From assembly GCA_034231615.1 (NCBI GenBank), contig CM067311.1, forward strand, positions 15,595,360-15,659,359: 64,000 nt of DNA. The letters run 5' to 3'. The notes beneath the pieces were generated by a model. The model saw only the letters and a list, made by a program, of their open reading frames with translations, had not been told where the DNA came from and did not search any database. How positions within the stretch are numbered: the first letter of the stretch is position 1; each line of letters begins with the position of its first letter. Shown in pieces: positions 11,770-22,950 of the stretch. The DNA is from Meghimatium bilineatum (lineage: Eukaryota > Mollusca > Gastropoda > Stylommatophora > Philomycidae). Made by a program: the position numbers and the translations under genes.

Positions 11770-11965
11770 ACAGAAGTATCTATGTATCAGCCGAATTACA
11801 CCAGCCTCAATACATCATCCTCTTTAAAGTAACTTCACTGCTTAAGCCTTACTACATTAGCCATACTATTAATATAACATCTTCACAACATCAGCATCGC
11901 TACATCAGCCTCAACATAACATCTTCACTACATCATCGTCGTTATATCAGCGTTACTAAAGCAGG
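11770..11965. repeat. Decayed array, about 30 bp
   Basis: Irregular recurrences of acatcagcctcaacataaca and atcttcactacatca. Probably an old minisatellite. Confidence 0.5.
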
Positions 11966-11993
11966 ATGAGTATAACCCAACAATAATCTCTTC

Positions 11994-12301
11994 GCTAAGA
12001 GGCAGGGTGAGGAATGTGGACATTCGACAAAAAATCAATACCACCCAAATCTTGGAATATATTAAGAGACAACAGATCAAATGGTTTGCGTACATCAACA
12101 GACTACAATCAGACAGTATACCGCACCAATCTATGCTACACAGATACAGAGGCCGACCACGAAAACGATGGACCACTGAAATAAAAGAGGCGAAAAATTT
12201 CACAATATACTCAGCACGCAAGAGAGCCGGCTCCAGAAATCTCTTCTACCCCTGACGCTGAAAGGCAATAACGGGTTTAGCTAATAGATGGATAGATAGA
12301 C
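11994..12301 (+). mobile_element. LINE insertion, group L-B, with TSD
   Basis: A 308-bp 5'-truncated copy with a 9-bp duplication, aatctcttc (11985-11993 and 12302-12310), and a 3' tail gatggatagatagac. The frame near 12007-12255 reads DIRQKINTTQILEYIKRQQI, KWFAYINRLQSDSIP and GRPRKRWTTEIKEAKN, the L-B C-terminus. Close relatives are at 37295-37705 and 49677-50322. Confidence 0.87.
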
Positions 12302-12344
12302 AATCTCTTCTTTCACAGGGTAACTAGTTGCCTTCAATATGTAT

Positions 12345-12850
12345 AAATAGATCACTATCATCCGGTGTCATGCCGGCTGGCGTCGGCGATCATGGCTCCC
12401 CACAGATCTGTCTACAGTATTATGTATCAAGATCGTTGTTGCTTCCCAGCCGTGCCAGGTTGTCAAGCTGTCTAATATTTTCTTACGTTGTCGCCCTCCG
12501 TCTCTGTTGCCTTAAATTTTGCCTGTCGTGAACTATGTTCTCCAAACCTGCCTGTCTCATGAAGTAGCCAAAAAAATTAAGATTGTCTTTTTCTTGTATT
12601 ATTGATTAAAGTCTGTTTTTGACTTGTGTTCGCATTTGACTCTTTCAACACTTCCACTTTAGTTTTTTCTGGCAGGCCATGGTATTCTCAGCATTCTTCT
12701 ATAGAACCACATCTCTGTTGCTTCTAATTTTCCACTTTCCAGTTTGTTTATTGTCCAAGATTCGCATCCATATGTCAGTATAGCAGTTATATAGCACTGA
12801 AGAACTCTCTTTCTCGCCTCTAATGACAGGGTCATATTACACAGTATATT
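12345..12850 (-). mobile_element. LINE fragment, group L-F
   Basis: Minus-strand reading gives RKRVLQCYITAILTYGCESW, LEATEMWFYRRMLRIPWPAR, then a frameshift, and near the 3' end KKILDSLTTWHGWEAT and IHNTVDRSVG. Same family as 4880-5313 and 13950-14175. Stops and frameshifts make it inactive. Confidence 0.78.
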
Positions 12851-12860
12851 TATCTATCTA

Positions 12861-13554
12861 TAAATAGATAGATAAATTAATAGCGAATATATTTGGTGTC
12901 AAAGTAATAACTACGTTCTTGTGAAAATATTGCTGGTCAAACTTTTGTATTCCCCCCCCCCTGCAACATATACTGCTATTGTGTGTGTCTTAATTTAGGT
13001 AGTTTTTCACATTACAGCTATATTCATAAAAGGTGTTGGAAATATCCGCCGCGGTTTAGTTAGAAGAAGATCAAATACTAAAACCTCTGCATATAGCAGT
13101 GATATTCTGAAATACAGATAAGTGGAGCTTGAACCATGACGTAAAATGATGTTAAGTTTTACTTCAATTCAAATCAGTCTAATGCTACTAAATGGACAGC
13201 CTGTATATAGATAGATATAGCTTGCACAAACGGCTCTTGAGTTGAATAGATAATCAGGACCGTAGATCTGTAAGAGCAGTCATGCCGACAGGTATGGGCA
13301 AGAATAGATGTCTAGAACTCTGTTCAGAAAGCAATGGTAAACTACATGCAATGGTAAATCACAACAGCCAAAAAATGTTGGGCTGATGGCTACGCCATGA
13401 ACAGGAAACGATATCAATTTAGAACTCTCGATTTCCTGTATTTGTTTTTAGTAGTGATGAAGTTCCTCCTTCGCAAGCGAAGAAGAGCATGTCATGAAAA
13501 ACAATAAATTCGATGAACAAATAAATAATAATAAATTGGTAATTGCCTAATTTG
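12861..13554. other. Unassigned region
   Basis: Contains a poly-C run near 12953-12961 and a small palindrome ttcgcaagcgaa near 13470. No coding or repeat assignment. Confidence 0.4.
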
Positions 13555-13945
13555 GTTTGTGAGTTCGTAGATGTCCAATGAGTCCGATTTGTGCACGGAA
13601 AGTTCTATTGCAGTGCATGCAGGAGTGCTGAAGGTTCGGGGTAGGAGAATTTTCGGATTTGTCATTCCGCTTCTTGCGCTTGTGTTTCTCAGTGTTCTTT
13701 CGTTTTCAAATTTTGTGATGCCAGCAGTGATCTGGGTGTGCCAGGCTGAGCGATCAAATAGTGTAGTCTTCCAGGAGCTAGGATCGATGCTGCAGTGCTT
13801 GAGAGTTTTTTAGGTGATCATTGAAGCGCTTTTTCTGCCTCCGTTTGAACAGTTTACCTTCGCACAGCTCCCCATAGAATAATCTCTTTAGAAGACGTTT
13901 GTCTAGCATACGGACGATATGACCAGTCCAGTGAAGTTAGGACCT
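13555..13945 (-). mobile_element. LINE C-terminal fragment with zinc-finger-like end, group L-G
   Basis: Minus-strand translation from about 13940: WTGHIVRMLDKRLLKRLFYG, ELCEGKLFKRRQKKRFNDHL, then a stop and frame changes, then AHPDHCWH, and at the end CMHCNRTFRAQIGLIGHLRT followed by H. The last part is a C2H2-like pattern known at the C-terminus of some LINE ORF2 proteins. The stops make this copy a pseudogene. An L-F piece lies immediately upstream on the same strand. Confidence 0.75.
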
Positions 13946-13949
13946 AGTC

Positions 13950-14175
13950 AGCAGACCTAGTCATTATTGTTATTGTTAGTAGTAATGCTGTTAACGCCTT
14001 GAAGTGCCATGATGTCACACTATCAAATATTTTGTCACGCTGTGATCCTCGATATCTTTTGCGTTCTATCTTTACTGTTGTAATTATGTTCTCCAGACCC
14101 CCTGTCCCATAACGTGTCATTAAAATAAATTTACTTTTGACATTGTTAAATAAACCCCGTGTCATCTTTAGTTGT
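13950..14175 (-). mobile_element. LINE fragment, group L-F
   Basis: Minus-strand frame reads VKSKFILMTRYGTGGLENII and GSQRDKIFDSVTSWH, matching the L-F C-terminus. Short, with no intact ends. Confidence 0.65.
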
Positions 14176-14460
14176 TTCTATCCCAGTTTAACTTTAACTG
14201 TTAACAAATATTTACGCTAGGTAAGATGCCATTGCTTTCTGAATGATCTGGGTGATGATGTGCATCGAACAAAGTACATTGACCGCCTGAGACCTTCTAC
14301 CAATCACTCAGCGACAGAATCTATATATTGGGCTAAAATTATACATTACGCATATCAAACATTAGAAATATCGTTCTAAGACATAATCGCCAAGCAATTT
14401 TCTAATATTTAATATTCATTTAGTTGCCTCCTAACATAAACTTACTATGTTTCCAGATGA

Positions 14461-14600
14461 TCTTACGTCAAGAAATGGTTTCTGACAACTGTCCAGGTGA
14501 GTTTACTCCAAGAAATCGTTGTTGTGGCATCTGTCCAGGTGAGTGTACTTCAAGAAATGATTGTTGTGACATATGTCCAGGTGTACCTACGTCAAGAATA
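14461..14600 (+). repeat. Array, 42 bp x 3.4, Cys-rich frame with splice-donor-like motifs
   Basis: Three units spaced 42 bp apart (gtccagg at 14491, 14533, 14575). The + frame gives 14-residue repeats such as CPGECTSRNDCCDI. The first two units contain ccaggtgagt, a perfect match to the animal 5' splice-site consensus. No ATG starts the frame usefully. Probably a young minisatellite; exon-like use is only a possibility. Confidence 0.8.
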
Positions 14601-15000
14601 TGTAAGTTTCATCAGAAGGTGTGCTATAATTAAGTAAAATAATTATTAGAAAACAACGAGTAAATGTGAAAATTAACTTCACAAACAGAAAAACAAAGAC
14701 GAATGAACAGTGGGAGTACATACACTAGCAGTCATAAAAGAAGCAACTTAAAGGAAAAGTCACGAAACGACTGGGATAATGTTAAACGTTAGACCAAATA
14801 TTGTGATTTTTATCAAGAATGGTAAAAATTCTTTCAGTAATTAAAGCTATATAACTAGAATTTGGAGTCAATATAAATACTGTCAATACACCCGCTAGTC
14901 TGTGTAAATATTTGGCAGCATAAATATTAGGAATAGTGTATTTTAAAAGTAAATAATAATTTTAAAAAACTAGACATAGCTAGCGAAAGCTGTAGTTGAC
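14601..15000. other. Unassigned AT-rich region
   Basis: No feature recognised. Confidence 0.4.
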
Positions 15001-16075
15001 TAGTTCCCAACCAATGGGTCGTCACTCTAAATTGGATTGAGATGATTTTCTGTGGGATTTCCTGATGAAAAAAACAGCAAAGTAAAAACAATATTGTTAT
15101 TTAAATAAACTTTATTTTTTAATATGTCTTAAAGTGTGAATAGTATCGTTAGCTTTAAATACTGTTCTTAAAAAATACACGTAGCTTTATATTCAGTGTT
15201 GCCAGCGGATACACCGAAAAAGAGTTGAAATTAAATATGTTTTGCCTTCTGCTCAAACAGTGGTTCCCGTACCATTTAACATAATTTAATTTCGGTTGTT
15301 GTACTCCTACGATGATGTGCAAAAATTACGTCACCAGTTTTGTTCACATATTGACTCCCCCCCCCCCCTATCAAAACATCTGAAGAATTCTGTGAAAATA
15401 CTTCAGATACCCATGCTACATTATCATCAGGTAGCATATCCTGAACAGGATGTAGCAGTCATACTTAAGACCCATGCTTAATTATATCAAATTCCCCACC
15501 AACCCAAATTTCTTTACCATACACAGTACGAATAAAAGCATGTTTCGTTTCACATTTTAAGTAAAAATTTTCAAATTCATACACTATAATTGGTGAATAA
15601 AAACAGTTTTGTTTACGTCAAACTTTGTCTACCTTCGCACTGTCAACAACTATCCCACTTTTTCAGACTTCTACTTTCTAATTGTTGGCGTAATTTATGC
15701 ATCCAACTTGAGTAGCCACTTTGATCTCTCCTGCCTAGCTTCGCCGCTGCGCTGAAGCGTCACAGTTACATGCATCAATGCTTGACCCTCAGAGTGACTA
15801 TACCAAAAATTTATGAAAAACATTTAATAATACCACGTCATGTCGTCCTGTACAGATATTTCCTTACTTAAGCGGATTACACGAACTGTAATAAAATTGT
15901 ATGCCCTTGCCATCAACCAAACGCGCCGATTTTCGTAATCAATAAATCATGTAATCTAGATTTCATCAAGAGTTAGTGGGATTTCTCTATTGAAAGCTTG
16001 TTTAAATGTATCGGTGTACTTATGATTTTTCTTCTATAACATCAGATCTAGATTCGAAAACAATTGGGAACCTTT
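15001..16075. mobile_element. Possible degraded hAT-type DNA transposon
   Basis: Left end tagttcccaaccaatgggtc resembles the common hAT end '(c)agtggttcccaacc...gggtcg'. The right end caattgggaacc (16061-16072) is a partial inverse. A second end-like piece, cagtggttcccgtacc, lies near 15259. No transposase frame is recognisable and no TSD was found. Could be two overlapping remnants. Confidence 0.35.
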
Positions 16076-16089
16076 GATTTAGTGGATCA

Positions 16090-16789
16090 GTATTGTATTA
16101 TGTGTGTATAGATGCACACGTAAATAAACACACAAGTGAAAAATACGCATATAAGTATGTTAATTGACAATATACAACATGGTTCGCACAGTAAAGAAAA
16201 CACCAGATTTACATGACTATTCAAGCACAAGTGACATGTTATGTTATGTGCTGGACACGTTTTGCCAAATAACGCTCATCAGAAAAAATATGAGTAAATA
16301 AGGCAATACAAACAAAGAAATATATAGATAGCTTATCTACTAAATGTTTCTGTGGAAGTAAGGATTGCCATTCAAATATATAATATCGGATTGTCGATAA
16401 GGAAAGTATGATTGCCAGTAGCGGAAGTTTCGGAGAGGAGATGGATGCCACTGAGTAAAATTGTGTCTGCTGAAATACTGCTATTCGAGTCTCGGCATAA
16501 TGTGGATAGTATCTTTAGTTCTAATGTATCCAACTATGGTTCCCTACAACACTGCAGTGGCATGTAATGATTTATTATTATTATTAATATTATTATTGTT
16601 ATTATTGACAGTATTATACTGCAGACGACAATTGCCTCATTGGCGTGTCTACAACCGTATACTTTTTATTATGGTTGGTACCTGATTCTGCGGCACATGA
16701 GCTGATATTCTTTTAATCAATGTCATTGTTTGATTTAAGCACGAGTTTGTGAACTGTTATTCTGTTCCATATAGGGTGTTTTATTTTAT
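16090..16789. other. Unassigned region with (TTA)n
   Basis: A short TTA/TTG microsatellite lies at about 16570-16610. Otherwise no recognisable feature. Confidence 0.4.
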
Positions 16790-16989
16790 GGCCCTATATG
16801 TACATAAAAGAATCCAGGCGTTTGAAAATAAATGCTATAGAAGTGTGATGGGTAACTGTTACAGAGAACATAAGACCAATGTGTTTGTGCGTGATAGTAT
16901 TAATGTAGTAGCGGGTCAACAACAACCACTTTTAACCTTCGCGAAAATTCACAACTTCTGGTGGTACCGACATGAGGTCAGACATTCCA

Positions 16990-17277
16990 CGAATACAGCA
17001 TATGTTCTTCATGGGACGATGTGGTGTAAGAGGTTCACGAATACATCATATGTTCTTCATGGGACGATGTGGTGGAAGAGGTTCACGAATACAGCATATG
17101 TTCTTCATGGGACGATGTGGTGTAAGAGGTTCACGAATACATCATATGTTCTTCATGGGACGATGTGGTGGAAGAGGTTCACGAATACAGCATATGTTCT
17201 TCATGGGACGATGTGGTGTAAGAGGTTCACGAATACATCATATGTTCTTCATGGGACGATGTGGTGGAAGAGGTGGC
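16990..17277. repeat. 48-bp minisatellite with 96-bp dimer structure, inside a LINE
   Basis: Six units alternate strictly between two types: cagc with gtgtaag, and catc with gtggaag. The array is therefore three copies of a 96-bp dimer. The unit corresponds to LINE codons around RIHHMFFMGRCGGRG, so the array grew from LINE coding sequence. Confidence 0.93.
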
Positions 17278-17322
17278 AAGAAGAAGACATGGCTGGATAT
17301 TATCAGATACTGAATAGAGTGT

Positions 17323-17480
17323 TCCACTGAAGACGGATGTGTCGGTCCATTGGCGCAAATAAAACGGCGTCACAACGCATTTCTATTCTCTGAACTATAT
17401 CCTGCTGTAAATCTAGTAGGGTCATGGTCCTGCTACAAGGGAGATCCATGGGGAGTTTGAGAATGAACGCAGAAGAAGAA
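17323..17480 (+). mobile_element. G2 retroposon, 158 bp, TSD
   Basis: Flanked by an exact 11-bp duplication, gaatagagtgt (17312-17322 and 17481-17491). Starts tccactgaagacggatgtgt and ends agaagaagaa. Inserted in the L-E LINE fragment. The terminal hairpin is partly lost here (atccatgggg instead of atccagcagg). Confidence 0.92.
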
Positions 17481-17583
17481 GAATAGAGTGTGAAGTTTCT
17501 AAACTTATCCAGATGGTAGAGGATAGAGATGTGTGGATATCTTTCTGCATGAAATGTCTCAATATGGCATCCCTACGTCTTTT

Positions 17584-17764
17584 TCTAGCCAGGGGTAGAC
17601 CAAAAGAAACACTCAGAAGAACAATACTTAGAAAAAGTAAAACAATCAATATCCATACTATTCAAGAACTGCGCAGAATAGCTTTGAACAGACAGAATTG
17701 GAGAGATCTGACCTCTGCCCTATGCGCTAACGTCAGAGCAAAAGGAAAATGAATGAATGAATGA
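17584..17764 (+). mobile_element. LINE insertion, group L-A (3' end only), TSD
   Basis: A 181-bp copy with a 9-bp duplication, acgtctttt (17575-17583 and 17765-17773). Reads GRPKETLRRTILRKSKTINI, HTIQELRRIALNRQNWRDLT, then SALCANVRAKGK-stop, followed by the (AATG)n tail. Nearly identical to the end of 62925-63432. Confidence 0.9.
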
Positions 17765-17773
17765 ACGTCTTTT

Positions 17774-17789
17774 ATGGGTCTTCTTCTTC

Positions 17790-17821
<32 letters not shown>

Positions 17822-18450
17822 TATTTACTTGTAAAGGAAAAGAAATACTTATGTGAACGACAAAATAATTTGTGAAGTAGCAAAATTATTTACTTTCAAA
17901 TTAATGCGGAAAGTAAACTTACCTGAATCGCTCAGGTGTTTATAATTTGCATTTCCGAAATAAGATATTTACGTAAGCAAAGTTAAAAATCTGCAAAAAA
18001 ATGTTGAAAGTTAGAAAAAATAAAACTTGTCTGACGTGTAAAAATAATAAATGTTGTACGTTTCTACTCATATCTATCCACTAATGTTTAAAGTCTGCAA
18101 AAACATCATATTCTCAATTTCTTTAAGGAACAGAGTTGAACTCGTCAGATACAATCAATGAGTTTATAACTATGTCTGACCTAGTATATTGAAATACATT
18201 ATATATAAATAAACTGATTTATGTTTAATGGAGAGAGTACAGCGGACACATGTATACAATAAATCATAACACATATTGTGGCAGCTAGATTGTTCCCTTT
18301 AGATTTTGATCATAACTAAAAATGAAGCCTATAAATTTGGAATGGATTTCTGATGTATTTTAGTACAAACAAATTAATGCATTATTGTTTCACTAACTCA
18401 AGTCGAAATTTTGTCTCTTGTCATTTAATGTTTACAAAGCACGAACATTT
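17774..18450. other. Unassigned AT-rich region
   Basis: (ATT)n near 17795-17825. No gene or other repeat seen. Confidence 0.4.
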
Positions 18451-18463
18451 GTTTCTCTTATTT

Positions 18464-18625
18464 CTTCTTCTTCTTCAGCGTTCATTCTCAAACTCCCACT
18501 GGATTTCTCTTGTAACAGGACAATGATCCAACAAGATTTCCAGTTGGATGTAGTCCAGAGAATGGAATTGCGTTGTGTTGCCGTTTTATTTGCGCCAATG
18601 GCCCAACACACCCGTCTTCGGCGGA
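18464..18625 (-). mobile_element. G2 retroposon, 162 bp, TSD
   Basis: Minus orientation, flanked by an exact 13-bp duplication, gtttctcttattt (18451-18463 and 18626-18638). In its hairpin arms actgga pairs with tccagt where the consensus is gctgga with tccagc, a compensatory G-C to A-T change. Confidence 0.92.
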
Positions 18626-19085
18626 GTTTCTCTTATTTAAACTTCGACAAATGCTATCCTCTAGAAATAAAATAATATAATTTAACATGCATCACTTCTG
18701 TAGTCATCAAAGCAAAAAAGAAATTGAGCTATGTTCAAAATTTGAGAGTAGATAGGTCTATCTTCTTCATTGATCCAGGGGCTCTAGGGCGTTTATCTTC
18801 TGGCCTATAGAGCTATTATATGTTACTTTAACAAAAAATTAGCTTCGAAGCTGATTATCTTGTCTCTTAAAGCAATGACCTTTTTTCTTTTGTGGCAGAC
18901 TTCTAGGTGACTGAGAATATTAGATGTGTCATCACCATGGAACAAATCTAAAAGAAAAATTATAAGATAGTTACTCAGAAGTGAGCACTGTGCCTCAGAA
19001 AGGACCTGGCAATCCTTGGATACTGGGGCGCTAGATTGCCTTCTTCGAGGACTAAACATGCACCCACAAGCCTCGCTTACACAAC

Positions 19086-19249
19086 CAGTGCAGGATTTAC
19101 CTATAAGCTAAACAAGCTATAGCTTAGGACACTCACTTTCTTGGGCCTAAAAAAAAATCATATTTGGCACTGATATATAATATCTGGACTTTTATATGGC
19201 TCCGTATCTCAAATAGCTTAGGGCCATATCAAGTATAAATCCGGCGCTG
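19086..19249. mobile_element. hAT-like MITE with perfect 8-bp TSD
   Basis: A 164-bp element starting cagtgcaggatttacc and ending ggtgttatg-free inverted end taaatccggcgctg (imperfect terminal inverted repeat). Flanked by tacacaac at 19078-19085 and 19250-19257. An 8-bp TSD and CAG...CTG ends are diagnostic of the hAT superfamily. It is too short to encode a transposase, so it would depend on an enzyme supplied in trans. Confidence 0.9.
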
Positions 19250-19394
19250 TACACAACCATGTTTGTGAGGCGTTATATTAATCTGAGTGACACCTCAGTT
19301 ACACAACTGAGAATAACCCGTGCTTTTATCAGAGTAGCTATGAGATGCCATATCTACCAGAGATTATCTCGTTTTATATATATGATGTCACCTT

Positions 19395-19397
<3 letters not shown>

Positions 19398-19445
<48 letters not shown>
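19398..19445. repeat. (AT)n microsatellite
   Basis: About 23 AT units. Confidence 0.95.
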
Positions 19446-19447
<2 letters not shown>

Positions 19448-19457
19448 CATTTTTAAG

Positions 19458-19830
19458 TACGATTTATGAATATTGTTAAAGTGACAGGATTACATGAACT
19501 CCGACTTCATTTTTAGTTGTCATTCACCCGGATATAATCAATGTAGATTTGCGTCTGTAGTTGAAATGTAAAGCAATGTGTGTTATCAGGAGGTTTTCTT
19601 TCTTCAAAACTGGACAATGGAACAGATTACATCTGTGCTTGGAGAACCGAGGAAAATAAATATTTTCAAATTTTCAAAAAATTTTTTCAATCTTTATGAG
19701 TAATAAAGGCGACAAAATGAATATATAAATATTCAATTTTATATCAATTTAGATTCAAGAATTAAAAATTTTTTCGTATGCAATATTTTATTTTGCTGAT
19801 GCATTCACTTTGGGCTGTGATTTGTCGAAA
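19458..19830. other. Unassigned AT-rich region
   Basis: Nothing recognised. Confidence 0.4.
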
Positions 19831-19935
19831 GTGATTTGTTCAAGGTGATATTTTGATGGTGATTTGTTCAAGGTGATATTTTGATGGTGATTTGTTCAAG
19901 GTGATATTTTGATGGTGATATGTTGAAGGTGACAT
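19831..19935. repeat. Array, 28 bp x 3.7
   Basis: Unit gtgatttgttcaaggtgata plus ttttgatg. Confidence 0.9.
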
Positions 19936-20334
19936 CAAAGGGTCAGAATCAAACGGAAAGACGATTTATATTTTTGTCCCTTTCAACCTTTAGGAAACAA
20001 ATTGAGGTAAACATATATAATTTAGGGTAATAGATTAAAAAATATAAACATATTAAAGACCGTCTAACATGACACTGAAAGAGGCTGGGCAGCTTGCACA
20101 GAACCGAGAAGCTTAAGTGTGGCTGTGAGAACAACGTTCTGTGAAGTTTTCGTCGCATAGATAGATATATTTAAAAAAAGTTTCCCGGTACCTACACTAC
20201 ACGGGACAAAGCAACAACTGAAAAAAACAAGCAAATACAATAGCATGGCATTAGTCTGAAGAGAAAAAGACCAAAAACCACTAAATAGTTCAAAGATGCT
20301 TGTAACAGAACAAGATGTATATACACCAAACACC

Positions 20335-20870
20335 TACATGTTTTGTGTGGGACAGCTAGCACTTGTACATGTTTTGTGTGGGACAGCTAGCACTTGTACA
20401 TGTTTTGTGTGGGATAGCTAATACTTGTACATGTTTTGTGTGGGATAGCTAATACTTGTTTATGTTTTGTGTGGAATAGCTAATACTTGTACATGTTTTG
20501 TGTGGGATAGCTAATACTTGTACATGTTTTGTGTGGGACAGCTAGCGCTTGTACATGTTTTGTGTGGGATAGCTAATGCTTGTACATGTTTTGTGTGGGA
20601 TAGCTAATACGTGTTTATGTTTTGTGTGGGATAGCTAATACTTGTTTATGTTTTGTGTGGGATAGCTAATACTTGTACATGTTTTGTGTGGGATAGCTAA
20701 TACTTGTACATGTTTTGTGTGGGATAGCTAATACTTGTTTATGTTTTGTGTGGGATAGCTAACACTTGTTTATGTTTTGTGTGGGATAGCTAATACTTGT
20801 ACATGCTTTGTGTGGGATAGTTAATACTTGTACATGCTTTGTGTGGGATAGCTAATACTTGTACATGTTA
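20335..20870. repeat. Minisatellite, 31 bp x 17
   Basis: Unit tacatgttttgtgtgggata plus gctaatacttg. Variants (tac/ttt at the start, aatac/gcac) are interspersed. Confidence 0.95.
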
Positions 20871-21439
20871 TTTGACAAAAGTCCATTGCGATAATTTGTA
20901 AACTTTTTGATGTTATTAAGCACTTGCATGAGAAAAACGTTCAGTATGATAAATGTCGTTGGTGTGTCCTTCAATTAAAAATAAATTATAATATTTGCTA
21001 ATAAAGATCTTTAGTCCAAACGTTTATTTATGTGCAACTTCAATTATAGCAGCTACTAAAGGCATATTTGTTGAAGCATGGCCGTGCATAGGACGTTGTA
21101 TTAAAAAGGGGGTGGGGTGGAGGGGAGGAGGTTTCTGTAAAAAAAATTAAAAAATTTGGAGATGGTAATATTTGTCCTTGTTTAGTGGAGATTGTTGCTT
21201 GCCGAACCACAATATTTATTGCTTATGGTTTCATCTCTGATATAATCACATTTGACATATTCCTGTTGTTTAAATTGGTGTTCATCATCAACGCCAAACG
21301 CACTGCTTTATTTTAATAATAATTATTATTTAGTGGGGAAACCAATTCAGAAGTGTTTATTATTTTATGTCGTGTATTATTTAACTGTATTATGCATACC
21401 TAGCTAACACATGATAAACTAAACTCTTAATGACACATA
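20871..21439. other. Unassigned region
   Basis: G-rich stretch at about 21108-21130. No gene recognised. Confidence 0.4.
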
Positions 21440-21900
21440 TCAAGATTAAACTCTTCAACTCCGGCGTGATCCCTGTACTAACGTACAGATGTGAAAGCTA
21501 GAAATTCACTCAAGCTTTTGAAAATAAATTTGAATTTTTGAGAATGTATGTCTACGAAAATTGCTGAACGTAGATTGGAAAGATTTTGTCACAAATGAAT
21601 CAATAAAAGACATATCCAAACAAGAATATGTGTCAACTATTATTAGAAGAAGTTTTACAGTATTTAGGGCATGTGATTAGATCAGATGAGAATAGACTTA
21701 CCAACCAAGTTCTGTCATGGTCTGCAATAGGTAAACGAAAACGTGGAAGACCCAGGAATACACTATGAAGAACAATCAAGAACAAGGAAATGGCAATGAG
21801 TATTAACAGCACCCAACAGCTTGCAGCTAACAGCAAGACAAGGAGAAACATGACTTTTGCCATACGTGCCGCCCTTGGCACCAAAGGAACAAACAAATAA
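21440..21900 (+). mobile_element. LINE C-terminal relic related to L-A
   Basis: Frames in series read LFNSGVIPVLTYRCES, QAFENKFEFLRMYV, LEEVLQYLGHVIRSDENRLT, then GKRKRGRPRNTL and a stop, then RTIKNKEMAMSINSTQQLAA and AALGTKGTNK-stop. The arrangement matches L-A but with many differences, so this is an older or sister lineage. No TSD identified. Confidence 0.72.
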
Positions 21901-22395
21901 ATTATTTTCCTAGATGGGTGGTTGTTTCAACACTGCAGATTCCCATTCAATCCACTTTGGTATCTACAGTTTTGCTTAGAGGTTTGAAGTTTCAAAACTT
22001 GAATTCCTACTTTTCTTAAGCGCGGGCTCATTATCCTTCATCACTCTTTGTGTTGTCATGGAGTTGGATTACATGCAAATTATGCATGAATTATGCAAAT
22101 ACCATTTTCTAAATTGTAACATTGCCTTTTCATTTTTGTTAACAGAACTGATTAAATTCTATCCACGCTGCTTCTGTTAATCGTATTCTAATATTAGATT
22201 ATTTCGTTCATAATTTAATGTTGTCAATTCATCTGTCTTGATCTTGCTTTTGCAGATTAACAATAAGGAGAGACACGACGTTTCTTGACTCTAAGCAGAT
22301 GTGATGGAATAAATGAGTGACCTCTATGGACCTAGTGCCTTTGATATGTCGGTGTTGTTTATAAGGAAAGAGCAGATTAATCGGTTACACTTGTG
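21901..22395. other. Unassigned region
   Basis: No gene recognised. A possible old dispersed-repeat segment lies around 22310-22395. Confidence 0.35.
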
Positions 22396-22413
22396 TTTTA
22401 GAATGTTGAGTTT

Positions 22414-22510
22414 CATCATCATTTTCCTCTTCTGCTAAGCATGGCACATAGGGCAGATGGCATACCTCTCCATGCTTGTCGATCAACAGCCAGTTGTTTC
22501 AGATCGTTCA
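22414..22510 (-). mobile_element. Tiny 5'-truncated LINE insertion, group L-K, TSD
   Basis: A 97-bp piece flanked by an 18-bp duplication with one mismatch (ttttaga[a/t]tgttgagttt; 22396-22413 and 22511-22528). On the minus strand it reads VDRQAWRGMPSALCAMLSRR then GK, the very end of a LINE ORF, followed by an ATG/GAT-rich tail. Confidence 0.8.
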
Positions 22511-22779
22511 TTTTAGATTGTTGAGTTTAGATAAAGTAAAATAAAGCAACGTGTTCCTTGTACATGCCATTTTGGCGTCTTGGGGGAATAGGCCTGTGTT
22601 TTCCAAGATCAATGACATACCTAAGGATGATGTCGTCGACACTAAACTTGCCGCGTTTACTGTTCCAGAAGATCTGGTACCCATTTTTCTTAGCTGGTGA
22701 TAGACCTAGGAGCCTTTGGTGATTAAAAAAAATAATTTCAGTTGAACTGAGAATCGAAACGTGGATCACCTGAATAGGA

Positions 22780-22950
22780 AGAACGGTATAGAGATGCACG
22801 GAGAAAATTCATAAAAGCTTGACGGATTTCATCTGCGGAGATTGCCTTTCAAAAATCTCTTTCTGCTTTCTATATAAACCAATTTAATGACACTTTCCTT
22901 GTTGTGACTAAAAATGACACTTCTCTCACACACTTAACACCAAAATGTTG
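22780..22950. repeat. Left arm of a perfect 171-bp inverted repeat
   Basis: Every base matches the reverse complement of 23204-23374. The spacer (22951-23203) is 253 bp. Just outside, 22780 is preceded by gaatagga, which does not match the other side. The arm contains no tandem repeats. See the right arm for its LINE content. Confidence 0.97.

Larger units (their letters stand above)
16790..17583 (+). mobile_element. LINE C-terminal fragment, group L-E, expanded and interrupted
   Basis: Reads VHKRIQAFENKCYRSVMGNC, YREHKTNVFVRDSINVVAGQ, then FAKIHNFWWYRHEVRH. A 48-bp tandem expansion then occupies 16990-17277. In the next frame GRCGGRGGKKKTWLDIIRY follows. A G2 element interrupts at 17323-17480. 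After it SKLIQMVEDRDVWISFCMKC continues the LINE sequence until an L-A insertion at 17584. The order of motifs fits the known LINE C-terminus '..RIQAFENKCYRR..GRPKKTWLDIIREWTG..VEDRDVWR..'. This locus records at least three later events. Confidence 0.82.

Noticed and set aside
22527-22799. 90-codon minus ORF next to the inverted repeat
   Set aside because: It runs across the edge of the inverted-repeat arm and has no recognisable domain. Possibly an old SINE body; not enough to call a gene.
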